From assembly GCF_012676905.1 (NCBI RefSeq), contig NZ_CP051428.1, positions 287,501 to 351,500 on the forward strand: a stretch of 64,000 nucleotides of DNA, given 5' to 3'. A program made the position numbers and the translations under genes. The DNA is from Paenibacillus albicereus. GTDB lineage: Bacteria; Bacillota; Bacilli; Paenibacillales; Paenibacillaceae. The notes under the pieces are model-generated. The model saw nothing but the letters and a program-made list of their open reading frames with translations, was not told where the DNA came from and ran no database searches. Shown one piece after another: positions 10,802 through 19,800 of this stretch (positions within the stretch are counted from its first letter, which is position 1; the number at the start of each line of letters is the position of its first letter).

Positions 10802-12079
10802 ATGTCGAAACCGAAGGTGTTTGAAAAACCGGTCGGGGTCAAGGATTACTTGCCTCACGCCGTGTCGAAGCTGCGCCAGATCGAGCGCAGCGTGCTCAGC
10901 TGCATGGCTGGCTGGGGCTATGAGCAGATCATGACGCCGACGCTGGAGTATTACGATACGGTCGGCGTCGCCAGCTCGACGTCGGACCAGCGGCTGTTCA
11001 AGCTGCTCAACAACCGCGGCACGACGCTCGTGCTGCGCTCGGACATGACAGCGCCGATCGCGAGGGTCGTCGCTTCCCTGCTGCGGGAGCAAGAGTTTCC
11101 GCTGCGGCTGTCGTATCATGCCAGCGTCTTCCGCGCATTCGAGAATGAGGCGGGGCGGGACGCGGAGTTTTTCCAGACGGGCGTGGAGTTTGTCGGAGAT
11201 GCGTCCGCCGAGGCTGATGCCGAGGTGATCGCGCTTGCTATCGCGTCGCTGCAGGCGGCCGGCGTGCAGCGGTTCCGGATGGCCGTCGGCCATGTCGGCT
11301 TCCTGAACGGGCTGCTGGAGGAGCTACTGCCGGGCCGGGAGGACGATCAGAGCCGACTCAAGGATTATTTGCTGAACCGCGATCATGTCGGCTATCGCGA
11401 CGAGCTGCGGCGCATAGGCCTCGCCGAGAGCGTGCGGGGGGAGCTGGAGGGGCTGCTGCGCCTGCGCGGCGGACGCGAGGTGTGCGAGCAGGCGGTGGAG
11501 CTTAGCGCCAACGAGACGGCACGCAGCGCGATCGGCCATTTGTGCGGAATCTGGGACGTGTTGGACGCCTATGGCGTGAGCGAGCATGTGCTGATCGACC
11601 TGACGATGATCGGCGACTTTTCCTATTATACGGGCATGACGTTCGAAGGCTACGCATCGGATCTCGGCTTTCCGGTCGCGGCCGGCGGCCGGTACGACAA
11701 CCTGCTGCAGCAGTTCGGACGTCCGGCTCCGGCGACGGGCTTCGCGATCAAGACGACGCGCGTGCTCGAGCTGGTCGGCGAGGAGAGCGAGCCGCAGCGG
11801 CGCATCCTGATCGGCTACGATGCCGCATCGCGCGAGCGAGCGCTGGCCGAGGCGAGCCGCCTCCGCAGAGAGGGCGCCGTTGTCGTAACGGCGCTGCTGG
11901 AGGCGCCGGGCGTGGCGCATGGCGAGCACGGTCAGGGCGCCACAGCTGCGGAAGAGGCATTGGAGCGCAAGGCACGGAGGCTGCCGGACGGGGAGTCGGT
12001 CCGGTACGGCGGTCAGACGTACGGGGTTTTTGTTCCATTTTTCAACGATGATGAAGCCGGAGAGGGGGCGGGCCGATGA
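10802..12079 (+). CDS. hisZ: ATP phosphoribosyltransferase regulatory subunit
   Basis: A 425-residue relative of histidyl-tRNA synthetase that lacks tRNA charging and serves as the regulatory partner of short-form HisG in the first step of histidine synthesis. The class II synthetase fold shows as [12 protein letters not shown], the motif 2 region TAPIARVVA and [12 protein letters not shown], and [11 protein letters not shown]. Length and order (hisZ first, hisG next) match Bacillus. The stop overlaps the hisG start (ATGA), indicating coupled synthesis of the two subunits. A GGAGAA site precedes the ATG. Confidence 0.95.
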   Translation: MSKPKVFEKPVGVKDYLPHAVSKLRQIERSVLSCMAGWGYEQIMTPTLEYYDTVGVASSTSDQRLFKLLNNRGTTLVLRSDMTAPIARVVASLLREQEFPLRLSYHASVFRAFENEAGRDAEFFQTGVEFVGDASAEADAEVIALAIASLQAAGVQRFRMAVGHVGFLNGLLEELLPGREDDQSRLKDYLLNRDHVGYRDELRRIGLAESVRGELEGLLRLRGGREVCEQAVELSANETARSAIGHLCGIWDVLDAYGVSEHVLIDLTMIGDFSYYTGMTFEGYASDLGFPVAAGGRYDNLLQQFGRPAPATGFAIKTTRVLELVGEESEPQRRILIGYDAASRERALAEASRLRREGAVVVTALLEAPGVAHGEHGQGATAAEEALERKARRLPDGESVRYGGQTYGVFVPFFNDDEAGEGAGR

Positions 12080-12717
12080 ACGAGACGAAGGATATCCTCA
12101 AGGTGGCGATGCCCAAGGGCCGCATCTACAAGCAGGCGTCCCGCCTCTTCCGCGAAGCGGGACTGCTGATCCAGGAGGACCTGGAGGACACGCGCAAGCT
12201 CATCATCGAGGTGCCGGACGCGCGGATGGAGCTCATCATGGCCAAGCCGGTCGACGTGCCGACCTACGTGGAGTACGGCGTAGCGGACATCGGGGTCGTC
12301 GGCAAGGACGTGCTGATGGAGGAAAACAAAGACGTCTACGAGCTGCTTGATCTCGGCATTGCGCCGTGCCGCATGTCGGTCATCGGCTTGCCGGACTGGA
12401 AGCCGGTCATGAACCCGCGCGTGGCGACCAAGTATCCGAACGTCGCTTCGCAATACTTCCGCGAGCGCGGCCAGCAGGTGGAGGTCATCAAGCTGAACGG
12501 CTCGATCGAGCTGGCGCCGCTGATCGGCCTCGCCGATCGGATCGTCGACATGGTCGAGACGGGCCAGACGCTGCGCGACAACGGCCTCGTGGAGATGGAG
12601 CCGATGTTCGGCGTCACGAGCCGCCTGATCGCCAACCGCGTCAGCTACCGGATGAAGAACGACCGCATCCAGTCGCTGTGCGATCGGCTGCAGGCGACGC
12701 TGTCAGCACGAGTCTAG
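12076..12717 (+). CDS. hisG: ATP phosphoribosyltransferase, short form
   Basis: A 213-residue catalytic subunit that joins ATP and PRPP to give phosphoribosyl-ATP. It has the short-form N-terminus [12 protein letters not shown], the region [20 protein letters not shown], and the PRPP-binding stretch [19 protein letters not shown]. It lacks the C-terminal regulatory domain of long HisG, consistent with the hisZ gene it overlaps. Confidence 0.96.
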   Translation: MNETKDILKVAMPKGRIYKQASRLFREAGLLIQEDLEDTRKLIIEVPDARMELIMAKPVDVPTYVEYGVADIGVVGKDVLMEENKDVYELLDLGIAPCRMSVIGLPDWKPVMNPRVATKYPNVASQYFRERGQQVEVIKLNGSIELAPLIGLADRIVDMVETGQTLRDNGLVEMEPMFGVTSRLIANRVSYRMKNDRIQSLCDRLQATLSARV

Positions 12718-12744
12718 GAATACGAAGGAAAGGGGAGAAGGGCG

Positions 12745-14073
12745 ATGCGAATCATGCGAGCGGAGCAGTTCAAGCTGAGCCGGGAGGTCGAGTACGGGAC
12801 GCCGGAGCAGAATGAATCGGTGCGGCAGACGGTGGAGGCGCTGCGGACACGGGGCGACGAGGCGCTGCTGGAGCTGACGGAGCGCTACGACGGCGTGCGG
12901 CTGAGCGCGGCGCAGCTGCGGGTCGGGGAGGAGGAAATCCAGGCCGCCTACAGCCGGGTCGAGCCGGACTTCCTCGAGGCGCTGCGCCTGGCGGCGGCCA
13001 ACATCCGCGCCTATCACGAGCGGCAGAAGCGCCAGTCCTGGATGGACGTGCAGCCGGACGGCACGATGCTCGGGCAGGTGATCCGCCCGCTGAAGCGCGT
13101 CGGCGTCTATGTGCCGGGCGGCAAGGCAGCCTATCCGTCGTCGGTGCTCATGAACGTCATCCCAGCCCAGGTGGCCGGCGTGCCGGAGATCGTCATGGTC
13201 ACGCCGCCGGCGACCGGGGGCAAGCCGGGCATCGACCCGTACATCCTCGTCGCGGCGGCCGAAGCGGGCGTGCGGGAGATGTACCGCATCGGCGGCGCGC
13301 AGGCCGTCGCGGCGCTGGCCTACGGCACCGCGACGATCCCCCCTGTCGACAAGATCACCGGTCCGGGCAACATCTATGTCGCACTTGCCAAGCGCGCCGT
13401 GTACGGCGCGGTCGACATCGACAGCCTGGCCGGTCCGAGCGAGATCGCGGTTCTGGCGGACGAGACGGCCGATCCGGCCTACGTCGCGGCGGACCTGCTG
13501 TCGCAGGCGGAGCATGACGAGATGGCGTCGAGCCTGCTGATTACACCTTCGGCGGCGCTGGCCGAAGCGGTCGCCGCAGAGGTGGAGCGGCAGCTGCCGC
13601 TGCTGCCGCGGGCCGCGATCGCGCGCGAGTCGATCGACCGCCACGGAGCCGTATTGCTCGTCGACTCGCTGCAGGCGGGCGTGGACGTCGTCAATCGGCT
13701 GGCGCCGGAGCATCTGGAGATCATGACGGCCGATCCGATGGGGCTGCTCGGCTCGATCGAGAACGCCGGCGCGATCTTCCTCGGGCCGTACAGCTCGGAG
13801 CCGGTCGGCGATTACTTCGCCGGTCCGAACCACATCATCCCGACCAACGGGACGGCACGCTTCAGCTCGCCGGTGAACGTGGACGACTTCGTCAAGAAGT
13901 CGAGCCTCATCTCGTACAGCCGCGAGGCGCTGCTGCGGGACGGGGCGCACATCATGACGATGGCCCGTCACGAGGGGCTGGAGGGGCATGCCCGCGCGAT
14001 CGAGGCGCGGCTGGACAAGGAAGCGGCCGCAGGCGCGGCCGGACATGAGAACACAGAAGGAAAGAGGGCATAG
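12745..14073 (+). CDS. hisD: Histidinol dehydrogenase
   Basis: A 442-residue zinc enzyme that oxidises histidinol to histidine in the last two steps of the pathway. Family signatures include GVYVPGGKAAYPSSVLM, KITGPGNIYVALAKR, LAGPSEIAVLAD, LLSQAEHDEM and the C-terminal GPNHIIPTNGTARF. AAGGGGAG is placed well before the ATG. Length is normal. Confidence 0.97.
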   Translation: MRIMRAEQFKLSREVEYGTPEQNESVRQTVEALRTRGDEALLELTERYDGVRLSAAQLRVGEEEIQAAYSRVEPDFLEALRLAAANIRAYHERQKRQSWMDVQPDGTMLGQVIRPLKRVGVYVPGGKAAYPSSVLMNVIPAQVAGVPEIVMVTPPATGGKPGIDPYILVAAAEAGVREMYRIGGAQAVAALAYGTATIPPVDKITGPGNIYVALAKRAVYGAVDIDSLAGPSEIAVLADETADPAYVAADLLSQAEHDEMASSLLITPSAALAEAVAAEVERQLPLLPRAAIARESIDRHGAVLLVDSLQAGVDVVNRLAPEHLEIMTADPMGLLGSIENAGAIFLGPYSSEPVGDYFAGPNHIIPTNGTARFSSPVNVDDFVKKSSLISYSREALLRDGAHIMTMARHEGLEGHARAIEARLDKEAAAGAAGHENTEGKRA

Positions 14074-14075
14074 AG

Positions 14076-14687
14076 ATGGCGACTGGGGACAACGGGCGGG
14101 AGCTCCGCCGCGCCGAGGTGGCGCGCAAGACGAACGAGACGGACATCAAGCTGGCGTTCGCCGTGGACGGCACCGGCGTATCGGAGATCGAAACGGACGT
14201 GCCGTTCTTGAACCATATGCTGGACCTGTTCACGAAGCACGGCCAGTTCGACCTCAAGGTCGACGCCCGCGGCGACGTGGATATCGACGACCACCATACG
14301 GTGGAGGACATCGGCATCTGCCTCGGCCGGACGCTGGCCGAAGCGCTCGGCGACAAGCGCGGCATCAAGCGGTACGCGAGCGTGTTCGTGCCGATGGACG
14401 AGGCGCTCGCGCAGGTCGTCGTCGACCTGAGCAACCGGCCTCATTTCGAATACCGGGCCGAGTATCCTTCCCAGCAGGTCGGCAGCTTCTCCACCGAGCT
14501 CGTCCATGAGTTCCTCTGGAAGCTGGCGCTCGAGGGCCGCTTCACGCTGCATGTCATCGTGCACTACGGCAAAAACACGCATCACATGATCGAGGCGGTG
14601 TTCAAGGCGCTCGGACGCGCGCTCGACGAGGCGACTTCCATCGATCCCCGCGTGCAGGGCGTGCCCTCCACCAAGGGAGTGCTCTAG
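14076..14687 (+). CDS. hisB: Imidazoleglycerol-phosphate dehydratase
   Basis: A 203-residue monofunctional dehydratase that converts imidazoleglycerol phosphate to imidazoleacetol phosphate. The two manganese-binding repeats are visible as PFLNHMLDLFTKHG with DIDDHHTVEDIG, and later SFSTELVHEF with HYGKNTHHMIEAVFKALGRAL. No phosphatase domain is fused, which agrees with the separate HisJ enzyme downstream. Confidence 0.97.
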   Translation: MATGDNGRELRRAEVARKTNETDIKLAFAVDGTGVSEIETDVPFLNHMLDLFTKHGQFDLKVDARGDVDIDDHHTVEDIGICLGRTLAEALGDKRGIKRYASVFVPMDEALAQVVVDLSNRPHFEYRAEYPSQQVGSFSTELVHEFLWKLALEGRFTLHVIVHYGKNTHHMIEAVFKALGRALDEATSIDPRVQGVPSTKGVL

Positions 14688-14688
14688 C

Positions 14689-15321
14689 ATGAGCCGGATC
14701 GCGGTCATCGACTATGGGCTCGGCAATCTGCACAGCGTCAGCAAGGCGGTGGAGCGGCTCGGCTGCGAAGCGCTGGTCACGTCCGAGCAGGCGGAGATTC
14801 TAAGCGCGGACGGGGCGATCCTGCCCGGCGTCGGCGCGTTCGGCGACGCGATGGAATTCCTGCGCGAGACCGGCATGGACGAGGCGACGCGCGCGTTCGC
14901 CGCTTCGGGCAAGCCGCTGCTCGGCATCTGCCTCGGCATGCAGCTGCTGTTCGACGAGGGCGAGGAGCACGGCCCGCATCGAGGGCTGGGACTGCTCCCG
15001 GGCCGCGTCGTGCGGTTTCAGGGCGAGTACAAGATCCCGCACATGGGGTGGAACCGGCTGGAGTTCCGGCAAAAGAGCCCGCTGCTGGAAGGGCTGGAGG
15101 AGGGCCATGTGTACTTCGTGCATTCCTACCATGCGCTTCCGGCGGATTCTTCCGATCTGATCGCGGTGACGGACTACCATCAGCCGGTGACGGCGATCGT
15201 CGGCCGCGGCAACGTGACCGGGATGCAGTTCCATCCCGAGAAGAGCGGCGAGCTCGGCATGAGCCTGCTGCGCAGCTTCCTGAGGCTGGCCGGCGCGCCG
15301 GCGGCACCAGACAACCGATAG
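14689..15321 (+). CDS. hisH: Imidazole glycerol phosphate synthase, glutaminase subunit
   Basis: A 210-residue class I glutamine amidotransferase that feeds ammonia to HisF. The N-terminus is IAVIDYGLGNLHSVSKAV, the nucleophile elbow is GICLGMQLLF with the catalytic cysteine, and the His-Glu part of the triad lies in GMQFHPEKSGE. It begins one base after the hisB stop. Confidence 0.97.
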   Translation: MSRIAVIDYGLGNLHSVSKAVERLGCEALVTSEQAEILSADGAILPGVGAFGDAMEFLRETGMDEATRAFAASGKPLLGICLGMQLLFDEGEEHGPHRGLGLLPGRVVRFQGEYKIPHMGWNRLEFRQKSPLLEGLEEGHVYFVHSYHALPADSSDLIAVTDYHQPVTAIVGRGNVTGMQFHPEKSGELGMSLLRSFLRLAGAPAAPDNR

Positions 15322-15351
15322 GGCGAGAGGCCCGCTAGTGGAGGAAAAGAC

Positions 15352-16101
15352 ATGTCTACATTCACGATCTATCCCGCGATCGATATCCGCGGCGGCAAGG
15401 CGGTCCGACTCGTGCAGGGCGACTACGCCCAGGAGACCGTCTACAACGACAGCCCGGTGCAGGCGGCCCGGGACTGGGAGGCGCAAGGCGCGTCTTGGAT
15501 CCATCTCGTCGACCTCGACGGCGCCAAGGCGGGCCATCCCGTGAACGCCGAGCTGATCGGCGAGATCGCGCGCTCGGTATCGGTGCCCGTGCAGCTGGGC
15601 GGCGGCCTCCGCACCGAGGCGGACGTCGAAAGGCTGCTGTCGCTCGGCGTCTCGCGCGTCATTCTGGGCACGGCGGCGATCGAGGACCGCGCGTTCGTCG
15701 AGCGCGTGCTGGCGTCGCATGGGGAGCGCGTGGCGATCGGCATCGACGCCAAGAACGGCTACGTCGCGACGCGCGGCTGGCTGGAGACGAGCGAGGTCAA
15801 GGCCGAGGAGCTGGCCAAGGAGCTCGCGGCCAAAGGCGCGAAAACGTTCATTTTCACCGACATCTCCCGCGACGGCATGATGCAGGGCCCCAACGTGGAG
15901 GCGATCCGCTCGCTGGCCGCCTACTCGGGAGCCGAGGTCATCGCCTCGGGCGGCGTCAGCCGGATCGAGGATCTGCGCACGCTGGCCGAGCACGCCCAGG
16001 AGGGCATCAGCGGCGCGATCGTCGGCAAGGCGCTGTATACCGGAGCGATCTCGCTCGCGGACGCGGTGCGGGAGCTGCAGCCGCAGCGCCAGGGAAATTA
16101 G
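15352..16101 (+). CDS. hisA: Phosphoribosylformimino-AICAR-phosphate isomerase
   Basis: A 249-residue TIM-barrel isomerase acting on ProFAR. IYPAIDIRGGKAVRL carries the first catalytic Asp, VQLGGGLRTEADV is the first phosphate-binding loop, FTDISRDGMMQGPN carries the second catalytic Asp and IASGGVSRIEDL is the second phosphate loop. GGAGG precedes the ATG. Confidence 0.97.
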   Translation: MSTFTIYPAIDIRGGKAVRLVQGDYAQETVYNDSPVQAARDWEAQGASWIHLVDLDGAKAGHPVNAELIGEIARSVSVPVQLGGGLRTEADVERLLSLGVSRVILGTAAIEDRAFVERVLASHGERVAIGIDAKNGYVATRGWLETSEVKAEELAKELAAKGAKTFIFTDISRDGMMQGPNVEAIRSLAAYSGAEVIASGGVSRIEDLRTLAEHAQEGISGAIVGKALYTGAISLADAVRELQPQRQGN

Positions 16102-16119
16102 CGAAAGAAGGGTGAGCCC

Positions 16120-16878
16120 ATGCTGGCCAAACGAATCATTCCTTGCCTCGACGTGAAGGACGGGCGCGTCGTCAAAGGTGTCAATTTCGTCAACCTGCGG
16201 GATGCCGGAGATCCGGTCGAGCTCGCCTCCATCTATGACCGCGAAGGAGCGGACGAGCTCGTGTTCCTCGACATCTCCGCTTCGGTGGAAGGAAGGGCGA
16301 CGATGATCGAGGTCGTCCGCCGCACGGCGGGCGAGATCACGATTCCGTTCACGGTGGGCGGCGGCATCTCGCAGACGGACGACATGAAGCGCATCCTGCG
16401 CGCGGGCGCGGACAAGATCGGCATCAATACGGCGGCGGTGCTGAATCCGCAGCTCATATCGGACGGGGCGCGCCGCTTCGGCTCGCAGTGCATCGTCGTA
16501 GCCGTGGATGCCCGCTTCAACCCGGAATGGGGAGAGTGGGAGGTCTATACGCACGGCGGCCGCAAGCCGACGGGGCAGCGGGCGCTGGAATGGGTACGGC
16601 GCGCCGAGGAGCTCGGTGCCGGCGAGCTGCTGCTGACGAGCATGGATGCGGACGGCACCAAGGACGGCTTCGACCTCGCGCTCACGCGCGCGGTGTCGCA
16701 GTCGGTCGGCATTCCGGTCATCGCCTCGGGCGGGGCGGGGCGCAAGGAGCATTTCGGCGAGGTGTTCCGGGAAGCTGGCGCGGATGCGGGACTGGCGGCG
16801 ACGATCTTCCACTATAAGGAGCTGACGATCGCCGAGGTCAAGGACGAGCTGCGGCAGGAAGGAGTGGCGGTACGATGA
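16120..16878 (+). CDS. hisF: Imidazole glycerol phosphate synthase, cyclase subunit
   Basis: A 252-residue TIM-barrel cyclase that works with His[24 protein letters not shown] holds the first catalytic Asp, [12 protein letters not shown] a phosphate loop, THGGRKPTG the family signature, and [15 protein letters not shown] the second catalytic Asp. Its stop overlaps the hisI start (ATGA). Confidence 0.97.
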   Translation: MLAKRIIPCLDVKDGRVVKGVNFVNLRDAGDPVELASIYDREGADELVFLDISASVEGRATMIEVVRRTAGEITIPFTVGGGISQTDDMKRILRAGADKIGINTAAVLNPQLISDGARRFGSQCIVVAVDARFNPEWGEWEVYTHGGRKPTGQRALEWVRRAEELGAGELLLTSMDADGTKDGFDLALTRAVSQSVGIPVIASGGAGRKEHFGEVFREAGADAGLAATIFHYKELTIAEVKDELRQEGVAVR

Positions 16879-17576
16879 GCAAGGATCAGCAGGCGTCAGG
16901 CGGGCTCGCGCTCGATCTGAGCCGCATCAAGTACGACTCGGCCGGCCTCGTGCCGGCCGTCGTGCAGGACGCGGTCACGAAGGAAGTGCTCATGCTCGCC
17001 TACATGAGCGAGGAATCGCTGCGCCTCTCGCTGGAGAGCGGCGAGACGTGGTACTGGAGCCGCTCGCGTCAGGAGCTGTGGCATAAAGGGGCGACGAGCG
17101 GACATACGCAGCGCATCTGCTCGATCCGCTACGACTGCGACGGCGACACGCTGCTCGTGCGCGTCGAGCAGCAGGGGCCGGCCTGCCACACCGGCGCGTA
17201 CAGCTGCTTCCACAACGCGCTTCCGGTGGCTGGAGGCGAGGCTGGCGCGGAAGCTTCGGACGTAGACCGCTTCGCGATGCTCGGCGAGCTGGAGAGCACG
17301 ATCGCCCAGCGATATGCGGAGCGTCCGGACGGCGCATATACGACGTACTTGTTCGAAAAGGGGCTCGACAAAATCCTCAAGAAGTTCGGCGAGGAGAGCA
17401 TCGAGGTCGTCATCGCCGCCAAGAACGGCGACAACGAGGAGCTTCGCGCGGAGGCGGGCGACCTGCTGTTCCACCTGATGGTGCTGCTTCGCGAGCGGGG
17501 CCTCGCTTTCGACGAGGTGATGGCGGTGCTCCGCGAGCGCCACGGCCAGCCGACGACGAACAAGATGAATCGTTAG
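16875..17576 (+). CDS. hisI: Bifunctional PRA-CH cyclohydrolase / PRA-PH pyrophosphohydrolase
   Basis: A 233-residue fusion, also called hisIE, that carries out steps two and three of histidine synthesis. The N-terminal cyclohydrolase half has [30 protein letters not shown] and the zinc-binding cysteines around [10 protein letters not shown] and [11 protein letters not shown]. The C-terminal pyrophosphohydrolase half has [18 protein letters not shown] and the metal-binding [13 protein letters not shown]. It is the last gene of the overlapped hisZ-hisI run. hisC is not in this operon. Confidence 0.97.
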   Translation: MSKDQQASGGLALDLSRIKYDSAGLVPAVVQDAVTKEVLMLAYMSEESLRLSLESGETWYWSRSRQELWHKGATSGHTQRICSIRYDCDGDTLLVRVEQQGPACHTGAYSCFHNALPVAGGEAGAEASDVDRFAMLGELESTIAQRYAERPDGAYTTYLFEKGLDKILKKFGEESIEVVIAAKNGDNEELRAEAGDLLFHLMVLLRERGLAFDEVMAVLRERHGQPTTNKMNR

Positions 17577-17580
17577 CGAG

Positions 17581-17618
17581 CTTAGAGGGCCCCGGCAGGT
17601 TGGCCGGAGCCCTCTAAG
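17581..17618 (+). terminator. Hairpin after hisI
   Basis: CTTAGAGGGC and GCCCTCTAAG form a ten-base perfect stem around a CCGG-containing loop. There is no T-run, so this may be a weak terminator or an mRNA 3'-end stabiliser rather than a standard terminator. Confidence 0.5.
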
Positions 17619-17631
17619 CGAGAAGCGGTGA

Positions 17632-17745
17632 GCAGCGAGTTCCGGGAGATGCCGGAACGAGAGCGGTTAGCAGCGAGTTCCGGGAGATGCTGGAACGAGA
17701 GCGCTTAGCAGCGAGTTCCGGGAGATGCCGGAACGAGAGCGCTAG
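17632..17745. repeat. Three tandem 38-bp repeats with internal dyad
   Basis: Near-identical units begin at 17632, 17670 and 17708. Each has GCAGCGAGTTCCGGGAGATG followed by CCGGAACGAGAGCG and contains the inverted repeat GTTCCGG-GAGAT(G)-CCGGAAC. Unit 2 has one change inside the dyad (CTGG for CCGG), and the last bases vary (GGTTA, GCTTA, GCTAG). There is no spacer between units, so it is not a CRISPR array. It fills the gap between hisI and hisJ. Confidence 0.9.
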
Positions 17746-17784
17746 GGGAGGCTGCCCTGGCGAGAGCAGGAAAGGAGTCCGTCC

Positions 17785-18597
17785 ATGACGATCCGCATCG
17801 ACTACCATACCCATCACGAGCGCTGCGGCCATGCGGTCGGCAAGCTGGAGGACTATGTCCTCCAGGGCATCCGCAGCGGCCTCGCGCAGATCGGCCTGTC
17901 CGACCACATGCCGCTGCTGCATGTGAAGCCGGAGGACTATTACCCCGAAATGGCCATGCCGATGGAGGAGCTTCCCCGCTACGTCGAGGAGGTGCTCGAG
18001 CTGCGGGAGAAGTACCGCGGCCAGATCGATATCCGCCTCGGCCTCGAGGGAGACTACATCGAGGGCTATGAGGAGCCGATCCGGGCGATCATCGAGGCTT
18101 ATCCGTGGGATTACGTCATCGGCTCGGTCCATTTCCTCGGCACGTGGGACATCACCGACTACCGGCAGACGGCGGGCTGGGAAGGCCGCGACCGGCTGAG
18201 GACGTACGAGCAGTACTACGATGCCGTCATCAAGGCGGCGCGGACCGGCTTCTACGACTACATCGGGCATATCGACGTCATCAAGCGGTTCGGCTACGCG
18301 CCGGAGCAGGACGTGACGCATCTCGAGGACGCCGCGCTGCAGGCGGTCGCAGAGGCCGGCATGGCGATCGAGCTCAACGCCTCGGGCCTGCGCCTGCCGT
18401 GCGCGGAGATGTTTCCGGGCCCGCGCATGCTGAAGCGCGCGCATGAGCTCGGCATTCCGGTCACGATCGGCTCCGACTGCCACCAGCCGGAGCGGCTCGA
18501 GCAGTACTTGCCCGAAGCGCGCGAGGCGCTGCGGGAGGCCGGATACTCCCAGCTGCTTACGTTCCGCGATCGCAAGCGCTTCCCGATTCCTTTTTGA
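17785..18597 (+). CDS. hisJ: Histidinol-phosphatase, PHP family
   Basis: A 270-residue PHP-type metallophosphatase that removes the phosphate from histidinol phosphate. The PHP metal-binding residues appear in IDYHTHHERCGHA, GLSDHMPL, GLEGDYIEGY, the H of SVHFLG, GHIDVIKRFG and IGSDCHQP. Its size agrees with HisJ/HisK. GGAAAGGAG precedes the ATG. It supplies the phosphatase missing from the monofunctional HisB. The three dyad repeats separate it from the main his run, so it may be expressed differently. Confidence 0.93.
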   Translation: MTIRIDYHTHHERCGHAVGKLEDYVLQGIRSGLAQIGLSDHMPLLHVKPEDYYPEMAMPMEELPRYVEEVLELREKYRGQIDIRLGLEGDYIEGYEEPIRAIIEAYPWDYVIGSVHFLGTWDITDYRQTAGWEGRDRLRTYEQYYDAVIKAARTGFYDYIGHIDVIKRFGYAPEQDVTHLEDAALQAVAEAGMAIELNASGLRLPCAEMFPGPRMLKRAHELGIPVTIGSDCHQPERLEQYLPEAREALREAGYSQLLTFRDRKRFPIPF

Positions 18598-18621
18598 AAT
18601 CTGCGGCTCACGATGTATAAT
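18594..18621 (+). promoter_or_regulatory. Sigma-A promoter of prs
   Basis: TTGAAA and a consensus TATAAT are 16 bases apart, about 70 bases before the prs start. The -35 hexamer overlaps the hisJ stop codon. Confidence 0.75.
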
Positions 18622-18692
18622 AGATGTGTCGAACACGCAGGCCTTTAGCAGGATGATGTCAAATTTTTGGTTGGAACGCTCAGGAGGGTATC

Positions 18693-19643
18693 ATGTTTAG
18701 CGACAAGTTGCGAATTTTCTCGGGTTCCTCGAACCCGGAGCTGGCGAGGAAGATCAGTGCGGAGCTGGGGCTGCCGCTTGGGGCGATCACGATTTCCCGC
18801 TTCAAGAGCGGAGAGGTCTACTGCCACTACGAGGAGACGATTCGGAACTGCCACGTGTTCCTTGTACAGTCTTTCTCCCACCCGATCAACGAGAACCTCG
18901 TAGAGCTGCTCGTCATGATCGATGCCGCCAAGCGCGCGTCGGCCAAGACGATCAACATCATCATGCCGTACTACGGCTACGCGCGCCAAGAACGCAAATC
19001 GGCGCCGCGCGAGCCGATCTCGGCCAAGATGCTGGCGGACATTCTGACGACCGTCGGGGCGACCCGCATCATCACGATCGACCTTCATGCTCCGGCTATC
19101 CAAGGCTTCTTCAACATCCCGGTGGACCATCTGACGGCGCTGGATCTCATCAGCGATCACCTCAAGAGCAAGAACATCAAGAATCCCGTTGTCGTTTCCC
19201 CTGATGCCGGACGGGCTTCCACGGCGGAGAAGCTGGCCAACTACCTGGATTCGCCTTTCGCTATCATGATTAAAAAACGCCCGGCCCACAACGAGTCCGT
19301 CATCACCCACGTCATCGGCGATGTCGAAGGCCAGACCCCGATCATCATCGAGGATTTGATCGACACCGGCACGACGATCGTCAACGTCGTCGAGGGACTC
19401 AAAGAGCGCGGCGCCGAGGACGTCTACGTCTGCGCGACGCATCCGCTGTTCTCGGGCAATGCCTTGCAGAAGCTGGATCATCCGCTCATCAAGGAAGTCG
19501 TCGTGACCGACTCCATCGCGCTGCCGGAGGTCCGTTCGGACCGCTTCAAAGTGCTCTCCGTCGCTCCCATGCTGGCGGATGCCACCAAGATCATCATGCA
19601 GGGCGGCTCGATCAGCACCCTGTTCAAAAATGCCGGCGTCTGA
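18693..19643 (+). CDS. prs: Ribose-phosphate pyrophosphokinase, divergent form
   Basis: A 316-residue enzyme of the PRPP synthetase family, which makes PRPP from ribose 5-phosphate and ATP for histidine, purine and pyrimidine synthesis. Family marks are FSGSSNPELARKISAELGLPLG, PYYGYARQERK, TIDLHAPAIQGFFNIPVDHL and a ribose-phosphate loop. That loop reads EDLIDTGTTIV where standard enzymes have a D-D-x-x-D-T-A-G-T pattern, and the usual SPDxGGxxRA segment reads SPDAGRASTA. It is therefore a divergent member, possibly a second copy besides a standard prs near glmU. GGAGG precedes the ATG. A dedicated promoter and a strong terminator make it a single-gene unit. Confidence 0.85.
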   Translation: MFSDKLRIFSGSSNPELARKISAELGLPLGAITISRFKSGEVYCHYEETIRNCHVFLVQSFSHPINENLVELLVMIDAAKRASAKTINIIMPYYGYARQERKSAPREPISAKMLADILTTVGATRIITIDLHAPAIQGFFNIPVDHLTALDLISDHLKSKNIKNPVVVSPDAGRASTAEKLANYLDSPFAIMIKKRPAHNESVITHVIGDVEGQTPIIIEDLIDTGTTIVNVVEGLKERGAEDVYVCATHPLFSGNALQKLDHPLIKEVVVTDSIALPEVRSDRFKVLSVAPMLADATKIIMQGGSISTLFKNAGV

Positions 19644-19666
19644 CCGGCTCACCTGCTCTTCCGAAG

Positions 19667-19698
19667 AACGGAAGGCCATTCGCGGCCTTCCGTTTTTT
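19667..19698 (+). terminator. Terminator of prs
   Basis: The stem ACGGAAGGCC-ATTCGC-GGCCTTCCGT runs into six T. Confidence 0.92.
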
Positions 19699-19747
19699 GA
19701 CGTTTCCCATCCTCATTTTCTACCGTGTGTCGTGCAATTCGTTATGG

Positions 19748-19753
19748 TATAAT
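19748..19753 (+). promoter_or_regulatory. Candidate -10 box of the TPR gene
   Basis: A consensus TATAAT (in ATGGTATAATCATG) sits about 50 bases before the start codon. No good -35 hexamer is visible at 16-18 bases upstream. Confidence 0.45.
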
Positions 19754-19800
19754 CATGTGCGTTCAATGGATAAAGGTCATAAGAGGAGGTGCCTTGGCGG

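Noticed and set aside
17632-17745. CRISPR array from the 38-bp repeats.
   Set aside because: The units are directly adjacent with no unique spacers, only three are present, and no cas genes are nearby.
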